64,000 nt of DNA from an archaeon (GTDB lineage: Archaea > Thermoproteota > Nitrososphaeria > Nitrososphaerales > Gagatemarchaeaceae): contig CP066694.1 in assembly GCA_016432545.1 (NCBI GenBank), positions 806,001-870,000 of the forward strand. Reading direction: 5' to 3'. The translations under genes and the position numbers were made by a program. Below the pieces are notes generated by a model. It had not been told where the DNA came from. It was given only the letters and a program-made list of their open reading frames with translations, and ran no database searches. Below, piece by piece: positions 59,048-64,000 of this stretch. Position 1 is the stretch's first letter. Every line of letters begins with the position of its first letter.

Positions 59048-60325
59048 CTGTCGAAGATAGTCGCTGTCAGTGCACGCGAGGTGCTGGACTCGCGCGGCAA
59101 CCCTACCGTCGAGGCGGAGGTGTCGACTTCCGAGTCAGTCGGTCGCGCAAGCGTGCCCTCGGGGGCGTCCACCGGCACTCACGAAGCGGTTGAGCTGCGC
59201 GACGGAGACAAGCGAAGGTTCGGAGGGAAGGGCGTCACGAAGGCGGTAGCCAACGTGAACAGGGTCATCGGGCCGAAACTGAAGGGTATGGACGCGGACG
59301 ACCAGAAGAGGGTCGACGCCGCGATGATAAGGATCGACGGGACGCCTAACAAGGGCAGGCTGGGAGCCAACGCAATCCTGGCTGTGTCGATGGCAGTCTC
59401 CAGGGCTGCCGCGAATGAAAGACTGGTCGGGGTCTATGCGCAGCTCGGCGGGGCAAGGGCCGTGACCCTTCCGGTACCTATGATGAATGTGATCAACGGA
59501 GGAGTGCATGCGGGGAACGACCTCGCGATTCAGGAGTTCCATGTAGAGCCGGTAGGCGCGGGTTCGTGCGCCGAGGCGATTCGCATTGGGTCGGAGGTCT
59601 ATCACAGTCTGAAGGCGGTCCTAATGGACAAGTACGGAAGGAGCGCAATCAATGTGGGCGACGAAGGAGGCTTCGCCCCTCCACTAAGGAGGACCAGGGA
59701 CGCGCTGTCGTCGATGCGGGTCGCCATCGGGAAGGCGGGGTACGATGAGGGGGAGGTGAAGATGGGCGTCGATGCGGCCTCCTCTGAATTCTATGACGCG
59801 GGCAGTGAGACTTACCAAATCGACGGAAGGAAGCTGTCTACGGAGGCCCTAGAGGACTACTACGCTGAACTGAGGGACGAGTTCGGGCTCCTGACAATCG
59901 AAGACCCGTTCGCCGAGGAGGCCTTCCTCCCCTTCGCGTCGATGACTAGGAGGCTGGGGAAGAAGACGGCCATCATCGGGGACGACATCTTTGTGACAAA
60001 CGTCAAGAGAATCAGGAGAGGCATCAGGTCCAAGTCGGGCAATTCTGTACTGATCAAGCTCAACCAGATCGGGACAGTTACGGAGACGTTGGACGCGATA
60101 ACCCTTGCCAAGAGAGCAGGGTGGAAGGTGGTCGTCTCTCACAGGTCAGGAGAGACCGAAGACCCGTTCATCGCGCACTTGGCGACCGCGGTCGGTGCAG
60201 CGTTCATCAAGACCGGGGCGCCTGCGAGGGGAGAGAGGGTAGCGAAGTACAACGAGCTCATGAGGATCGAGGAGCGGCTGGGCGGCAGGGCAAGGTACGC
60301 GGGCAAGAGTCTCAGGCTGGGGTAA
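59048..60325 (+). CDS. eno: Enolase, CTG start
   Basis: Enolase interconverts 2-phosphoglycerate and phosphoenolpyruvate. The signature regions VLDSRGNPTVEAEV, SGASTGTHEAVELRDGD, GANAILAVSMAVSRAA, VGDEGGFAP and KLNQIGTVTETLDAI are all present. The first GTG (59081) would start inside the conserved VLDSRG block. The upstream codons read SKIVAVSARE, the usual enolase start, and the codon before them is CTG 59048, with a GAGG-like site 8-12 bp earlier. I therefore take CTG as the start (425 residues). Confidence 0.95.
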   Translation: MSKIVAVSAREVLDSRGNPTVEAEVSTSESVGRASVPSGASTGTHEAVELRDGDKRRFGGKGVTKAVANVNRVIGPKLKGMDADDQKRVDAAMIRIDGTPNKGRLGANAILAVSMAVSRAAANERLVGVYAQLGGARAVTLPVPMMNVINGGVHAGNDLAIQEFHVEPVGAGSCAEAIRIGSEVYHSLKAVLMDKYGRSAINVGDEGGFAPPLRRTRDALSSMRVAIGKAGYDEGEVKMGVDAASSEFYDAGSETYQIDGRKLSTEALEDYYAELRDEFGLLTIEDPFAEEAFLPFASMTRRLGKKTAIIGDDIFVTNVKRIRRGIRSKSGNSVLIKLNQIGTVTETLDAITLAKRAGWKVVVSHRSGETEDPFIAHLATAVGAAFIKTGAPARGERVAKYNELMRIEERLGGRARYAGKSLRLG

Positions 60326-60331
60326 GCAGAG

Positions 60332-60499
60332 CGCAGGGGGTGGGACTTTCGCCCCGAGGAACCCCCCCGAATTACCGGCGGAGACTTTCCCCTGGGATTC
60401 GAACCCACGAGTCCCGTTAGAGACACAGGCTTAGCAAGCATGCGCCAACTTGGCTGCGCCTTACCAGGCTCCCCGTCGAGGACTCTAGGCTACCCCTGC
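60332..60499 (-). tRNA. tRNA-Ser(GCT) with three introns
   Basis: The gene spans 168 bp but encodes an 86-nt tRNA. The acceptor GCAGGGG at the 5' end pairs with CCCCTGC at the 3' end, with G73 as expected for serine. The D-loop holds a 16-nt intron (AGTCCTCGACGGGGAG), and the anticodon stem a 14-nt intron between 29 and 30 (CCAAGTTGGCGCAT), leaving CAGGC-TTGCTAA-GCCTG. The variable arm is GTCTC-TAAC-GGGAC. A 52-nt intron splits the 3' strand of the T-arm (GTGGG-TTCGAAT ... CCCAC). All stems pair fully after removal. Confidence 0.88.
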
Positions 60500-60530
60500 T
60501 CGATATCGAGCCGACCTGCCGGCGTTAAAA

Positions 60531-60860
60531 AGTGTGAGCGGCGGTGGCTCCCCCGGAGTTCGCCGTCACTCTCCGCCCCCATCTCGTCAGAAGGGGAATC
60601 CCCCACGTAGACGAGGCAGCGTGGACACGTCGCCTTAGGGCTGCTCCCTCCCGGACCTCGCCCGTTTCGGCAATCAAGAGTCAGGACCTCTCCTTCGAGA
60701 GGACTGCTCCTCATGACCGCCCGCCTCGGCGTGAGTTCGTCTCCCCCGACCGGCGCGGGTCGCGAAGAAGACGGGTTTACCCGTGGGTTGCTGGCCGCTG
60801 CATGAAGCCGGTTTCAGCATTCTGGAAGACGGCTACCCTTCCTGCCCTCCCCACCGCCGG
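60531..60860 (-). ncRNA. 7S RNA of the signal recognition particle
   Basis: The minus strand contains the helix 8 signature GGTCCGGGAGGGAGCAGCC (around 60640), the SRP54-binding site with a GGGA tetraloop. The two ends are complementary (GGCGGTGG near 60855 with CCACCGCC near 60541), forming the long helix that closes archaeal 7S RNA. The size of about 330 nt is right. Just past the 3' end lies TTTTTAACG, a likely terminator. Short ORFs over this stretch have no protein-like composition. Exact ends are estimates. Confidence 0.87.
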
Positions 60861-60871
60861 AGACGAGGAGT

Positions 60872-61801
60872 CTAGGCCACGTAATTAACGTGCTGTCTGA
60901 TCTCCGCACTCATCCGGCAGACGTTGCACAGCTCGGACGAGGAGGGCTTTCCGCAGTTGGAGCAGGCCCTCGTCCTGGACTCCGGGTCGCGCGGGTACCG
61001 GGAGATGACGTCGAGGGTCGACCTAAGGAGCACGTTCTTGATTCCCGGGTGTTTGGATTCCATCACGTTCAGGTCCTCGCGCACCTCGCTGCGGAGACCC
61101 TCGTGCATGTAGGGGCAGCTGACGCTCTGGAATTCGATCCCGGATGCGAAGGCGAAGAGGGCGATTTCTTCTTCGTAGATCTCCAGGAACGGCTTGACCC
61201 TCCGCACGGGGAACCCAGAGCCGGAGTACCTGGGGTCGAGCCATCCCATCCTCTGGAGGTCTCCGTGCATCAAGTTCATCATGAATGTCTGGACGTAGTC
61301 GTCCAGGTTGTGGGCTGTGGCCACCACCGAGACACCGGCCCTAGCGGCCGCCTCATCGATGGCCCGGCGCCTGAAGACTCCGCAGAAGCTGCAGGAAGAG
61401 GTCTTCCTCTCGTCCTTCCAGTCCAGGGCCTCATCCAAGGAGAACCCGAAGAGCTCCTTGTAGGAGAGGGTGAGGTGCTCTAGTCCGAGCTCCCGGGCAG
61501 CGTCGTTCGCGTGCTCGAGAGCCTCGTCCCTGTATCCAGCGACACCTTCGTCGACCGAGAGGACCACGAGCTCGTACCCTCTCGGGCCCTGCAGCTCGTG
61601 AAGTATTTTCAGGAGGGAAAGGCTGTCCTTGCCGCCCGAGACAGCGACGCCGACCTTCTCGCCGCGCCTGATCATTGAGTACTTCGAGATGGTCTTCCTT
61701 GTCTTTTCGATGATCGAGGTCTTGAAGCAGTCCCGGCAGAGCGACTCTCCCGAGTAGCGCCGCGTGAAGAAAGCCCTGCCGCCGCACCGCGAGCACGTCA
61801 A
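60872..61801 (-). CDS. ttuA: tRNA 2-thiolation protein (TtuA/NcsA/Ctu1 type)
   Basis: This ATP-pyrophosphatase thiolates tRNA uridine (position 34 or 54). An N-terminal zinc finger (CSRCGG...CRDC), the PP-loop VGVAVSGGKDSLSLL, the Fe-S Cys in TSSCSFCGVFRR with a later SCPYM, and a C-terminal zinc finger (CSNCGK...CNVC) are all present. The frame runs on upstream into the divergent protease gene; TTG 61801, 23 bp after a TTAATA box, gives the standard 309 residues. The promoter of the 7S RNA gene lies inside its 3' end. Confidence 0.95.
   Translation of the reverse strand: MTCSRCGGRAFFTRRYSGESLCRDCFKTSIIEKTRKTISKYSMIRRGEKVGVAVSGGKDSLSLLKILHELQGPRGYELVVLSVDEGVAGYRDEALEHANDAARELGLEHLTLSYKELFGFSLDEALDWKDERKTSSCSFCGVFRRRAIDEAAARAGVSVVATAHNLDDYVQTFMMNLMHGDLQRMGWLDPRYSGSGFPVRRVKPFLEIYEEEIALFAFASGIEFQSVSCPYMHEGLRSEVREDLNVMESKHPGIKNVLLRSTLDVISRYPRDPESRTRACSNCGKPSSSELCNVCRMSAEIRQHVNYVA
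60882..60889 (-). promoter_or_regulatory. TATA box of the 7S RNA gene, inside the ttuA coding end
   Basis: GTTAATTA on the minus strand is centred about 26 bp before the predicted 5' end of 7S RNA (about 60860). It falls within the last codons of ttuA on the same strand, so thiolase transcripts may run into the SRP RNA gene. Confidence 0.55.
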
Positions 61802-61876
61802 CGGGGGCGACGCTCCGAGTTGTTCTATTAAGCGTGAATCCTTAAAGCGCTTGTTCCTTCGGCGGGTCTCAGGTTT

Positions 61877-63121
61877 TTGGAAGAATTCAAGAGGTTTGAG
61901 TTCCAGTATGGGTTGGTACTCGTCAGGACGCGCAGGTTTCAGTCGCTGATGGACCGGCTGGGGGCGAACCGGCTTTCCAGGCCCGCTGGGTGGTTCCTGC
62001 TCTACTTCATGCCGGTGGCTGCGGGGATCGGCTTCTTTCTGTTCTTGAGCCAGCTCGGGATCCTCCTCTCCCCTCGGGGTGCTGCGGTGGCCAGCTACAT
62101 CAGGACACTGAGCCCACTGGCCAACCTCGGCCTGCCTGGGATCAACCCCTACCTGCCGGTTGTCGACGGCTGGATCGCCCTGATAGTCGCGATGATCATC
62201 CACGAGGGCGCGCACGGGGTGGTGGCGAGGAGCCTCGGTCTCCCCGTCAAGGCATCTGGGCTTCTGTTCTTCTTGTTCGTTCCCATCGGGGCCTTTGTGG
62301 ACGTGGACGAGGACGCCCTTAAGGAAGCGAAGGCGTCGCACTCGGGCAGGGTCCTGGCGGCCGGGGCGGGAATCAACTTGGTGGTTGGGATCCTCTGCCT
62401 GATTATCTTGTTCGGCCTGGTGTCGAGCATGAAGCCGGCGACCGACGGCATCGGGGTGGAAGGAGTCTACCCCAATTATCCGGCGGCAAAGGCAGGGATC
62501 ATGGCGGGCGACTTCGTGACCGCGATCAACGGCGTGCAGATCGACGATCCGGCAACGGTCGCGAACAGTTCATGGTATAGGATCAACAACACGGTGACGC
62601 TCACCGTGTGGAGGGGGGGCCAGGTCAGGGACTACAACGTGACGATAGGGTCGCTCAAGTACAACGACACAAGGACCGGGCAGGTCTCGGAGAGGCCTTT
62701 CCTGGGCCTTGAGAACATAGGGTACGCTGGGCTCCAGGGTCTGGTCTCGGCCTACAGCGGCTCGTTCCTTACGAGGCCCGGCCTGTACATCTGCATACCT
62801 ACCTTCCCCGCGTGCCAAGGAATCGTTCCCTTCTCGGACAAGCTTTCGGTCTTCTACACCTCGTCGTACGGGCCCAACCTTGTCCCGGCGGCTACCCTGC
62901 TCTACTGGCTCTTCTTCATCAACTTCAACCTGGCGATCTTCAACGCGCTCCCGATCTATCCGCTGGACGGAGGGCAGGCCTTCAGGGTCGCGGTCAAGGC
63001 GGCAGCGAAGGGGAGGCTCACCGAAGATGGCGTCATGAGGGTCACGAAGGGAGTGACCTTAGCCGTCGTAGCCCTTCTGCTGAGCGTGATCGCAGGGCCG
63101 TACCTCTTCTACTTCGCCTAG
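61877..63121 (+). CDS. Site-2 protease (M50) with PDZ domain
   Basis: This is a 414-residue intramembrane zinc protease. Hydrophobic segments flank HEGAH (about residues 109-113) and the second motif NALPIYPLDGGQA (about 355). A PDZ-like domain with NYPAAKAGIMAGDFVTAINGVQIDD (in parts; about 196-220) sits between them. Such enzymes release membrane-bound regulators or clear signal peptides. It starts at TTG 61877, divergent from ttuA. It shows what an intact PDZ protease gene looks like compared with the remnant near 1.8 kb. Confidence 0.93.
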   Translation: MEEFKRFEFQYGLVLVRTRRFQSLMDRLGANRLSRPAGWFLLYFMPVAAGIGFFLFLSQLGILLSPRGAAVASYIRTLSPLANLGLPGINPYLPVVDGWIALIVAMIIHEGAHGVVARSLGLPVKASGLLFFLFVPIGAFVDVDEDALKEAKASHSGRVLAAGAGINLVVGILCLIILFGLVSSMKPATDGIGVEGVYPNYPAAKAGIMAGDFVTAINGVQIDDPATVANSSWYRINNTVTLTVWRGGQVRDYNVTIGSLKYNDTRTGQVSERPFLGLENIGYAGLQGLVSAYSGSFLTRPGLYICIPTFPACQGIVPFSDKLSVFYTSSYGPNLVPAATLLYWLFFINFNLAIFNALPIYPLDGGQAFRVAVKAAAKGRLTEDGVMRVTKGVTLAVVALLLSVIAGPYLFYFA

Positions 63122-63159
63122 CCGGGGTTCGTTAAATAGGAACAGCGGTTCCCTTTCGG

Positions 63160-63426
63160 ATGGTCGACGTCCAGCCGCCGCCCGACTTCGGGGCACTGGT
63201 CCAGCAGCTTGCAGCCCAGTTCGTCGCGACGATGTCCGTGGTACTCAGCACCGTCGACTCGACCGTGGTCGAAGTCGCCAGGCTAGCCTACGTCACGGTC
63301 TTGTTGCTGGGGGTCCTGCTGTACTTCACCCATCTCGAGAAGAGGCTCGGGAAGGACCTGATCAAGGGAGGGGTGGTGCTCGCGGTCCTGTCGGAGTTCG
63401 TCTTCCCGGCGATCAGTAGGGTCTGA
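63160..63426 (+). CDS. Small membrane protein (88 residues)
   Basis: The protein has hydrophobic helices at about 18-32 and 43-58 and a third near 71-84, with a short polar N-terminus rich in Pro. GTTAAATAGG about 25 bp before ATG 63160 is a good TATA box for a leaderless mRNA. I do not recognise a family. It follows the site-2 protease gene and could be its partner or substrate; there is no direct support. Confidence 0.7.
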   Translation: MVDVQPPPDFGALVQQLAAQFVATMSVVLSTVDSTVVEVARLAYVTVLLLGVLLYFTHLEKRLGKDLIKGGVVLAVLSEFVFPAISRV

Positions 63427-64000
63427 CTGCGTAGCGAAGCAGCGCGACGATTCCTCCGAACGAGGAGACCTGCTTTCCGAACTCCATGGAGGAGTCGGCG
63501 AGGTAGACCTCCCCTCCTGCGCCTTCCACTTCGTTGAGGATGCCCACGACCTGGTCCTCGTCCGCGCCGGAGGCGAAGACATCGTCTGAGACCACGAGGG
63601 CCTCGACAGCCCCGGCCTCCGCAGCCTGAGAGACTCTGGCGACCGAGAAGGCCACCTTGGGGTCCAGGGAGGAGATCCTCTTGACGACTTCTGAGACTAT
63701 CTCCTGCATCCGGACGACCACAGAGCCCTTGGCGACCGACTGGAACGAGGGGGCCTTGACGAGGGCCCTGACCCCGTCGGAGCCGGTGAGGTCGAACCCT
63801 TCGAGGACAGTCAGAGAGGCTGGCTTGAGGCGCTCCCTGATCGCGTTCGCAATGGAGTTCTTGAAGTTGCCCGGGCCCGCGACGATCACGCTGTCGCCCT
63901 CAACGGTCGTCTGCGCGACGAGGTCCGCGACCTTTGAAAGGTAAGGACGCGCGCTCTGCTCCTCGGATTGCTTCCCTCCGAGGCCCGACTCGACGGTGGC
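63413..64000 (-). CDS. pelA: Pelota (Dom34) mRNA surveillance factor, N-terminus outside window
   Basis: The last 196 codons of Pelota are visible. They cover the middle-domain end (VIVAGPGNFKNSIANAIRE) and the eRF1-like third domain (VEALVVSDDVFASG, later FGKQVSSFGGIVALLRY). Pelota with aEF1A or ABCE1 rescues stalled ribosomes. The gene is open to the window's edge. Its end overlaps the convergent small membrane protein gene by 14 bp. Confidence 0.94.
   Translation of the reverse strand, partial: ATVESGLGGKQSEEQSARPYLSKVADLVAQTTVEGDSVIVAGPGNFKNSIANAIRERLKPASLTVLEGFDLTGSDGVRALVKAPSFQSVAKGSVVVRMQEIVSEVVKRISSLDPKVAFSVARVSQAAEAGAVEALVVSDDVFASGADEDQVVGILNEVEGAGGEVYLADSSMEFGKQVSSFGGIVALLRYAVRPY

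Noticed and set aside
60380-60475. Shorter tRNA-Ser starting at GGGGAGCC and ending after the first CCCA
   Set aside because: Its acceptor ends do not pair; extending to 60499 and 60332 gives perfect acceptor, D, anticodon, variable and T stems with three introns.
60490-60888. Protein-coding ORFs on both strands (74 and 114 residues)
   Set aside because: The stretch is the 7S SRP RNA gene; the predicted proteins are Arg/Pro/Ser-rich shadows without patterning.
61802-62341. 180-residue N-terminal extension of the tRNA thiolase
   Set aside because: It would overlap the divergent site-2 protease gene; a TATA box and the family N-terminus place the start at 61801.
1-64000. CRISPR arrays, insertion sequences, prophage genes
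   Set aside because: No regularly spaced repeats, transposase or phage structural motifs were seen anywhere in the window.

Overview
The window is chromosomal DNA from an archaeon with a GC-rich genome. The evidence is a 7S SRP RNA, Pelota, an archaeal S10-type ribosomal cluster (uL3-uL4-uL23-uL2-uS19), an NcsA/TtuA tRNA thiolase, a mevalonate-pathway reductase, leaderless promoters with TATA boxes about 26 bp before the start codon, and five tRNA genes that all carry small introns. Dense non-canonical tRNA introns and the gene content point to the TACK/Thermoproteota side, perhaps a Nitrososphaeria-like lineage. That placement is inference; no 16S gene is present.

Layout. 1-2.8 kb: a visibly more AT-rich accessory stretch with an Lrp-type RAM-domain protein, an ACT-like protein, a decayed PDZ gene, a RHH/RelE toxin-antitoxin pair and a 20-bp copy of a tRNA-Ala 3' end. 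2.9-17.9 kb: every enzyme from PRPP to IMP (PurF, D, N, LQS, M, E, C, B, H; no PurK) with folate-supplying enzymes (FolC, FolD, 5-formyl-THF cyclo-ligase), mostly in one ten-gene minus-strand operon of overlapping genes. 18-24 kb: CBS protein, Hsp20, HtpX, tRNA-Val(GAC), class II HMG-CoA reductase, DedA. 22.9-28.7 kb: the full histidine-to-glutamate route (HutH, HutU, HutI, HutG-like). 28.7-35.3 kb: tRNA-Gly, tRNA-Ala, a surface protein, a SPOUT methylase and the ribosomal cluster. 35.3-43.9 kb: a proline-catabolic P5C dehydrogenase, then a branched-chain-type 2-oxoacid dehydrogenase complex (E1 alpha-beta fusion, E2, E3) with its own lipoate synthesis (LipA, LipB) and a regulator.

44-55.5 kb is the most interesting part. 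Two Lhr-family helicases enclose a minus-strand operon of a short SMC ATPase with SMC5/SMC6-type head motifs, a probable Nse4-like kleisin and a probable Nse3/MAGE-like tandem winged-helix (kite) protein. This looks like a compact archaeal SMC5/6-type complex linked to Lhr helicases, a methyltransferase, a protein of unknown function and an Lhr-type metallophosphoesterase. 55.5-64 kb: thioredoxin, Nudix, a DtxR-type regulator with a putative operator before an Nramp transporter, a phosphoribosyltransferase, tRNA-Val(TAC), enolase, a 168-nt tRNA-Ser gene with three introns, the SRP RNA, the tRNA thiolase, a site-2 protease and the start-truncated Pelota gene.

Two themes run through the window. 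First, all five tRNA genes are interrupted, with 11 inferred introns of which only two are at position 37/38. Second, genes are tightly coupled by NTGA stop-start overlaps (ATGA, TTGA and CTGA), and conserved N-termini imply that CTG is used as a start codon in at least three genes.
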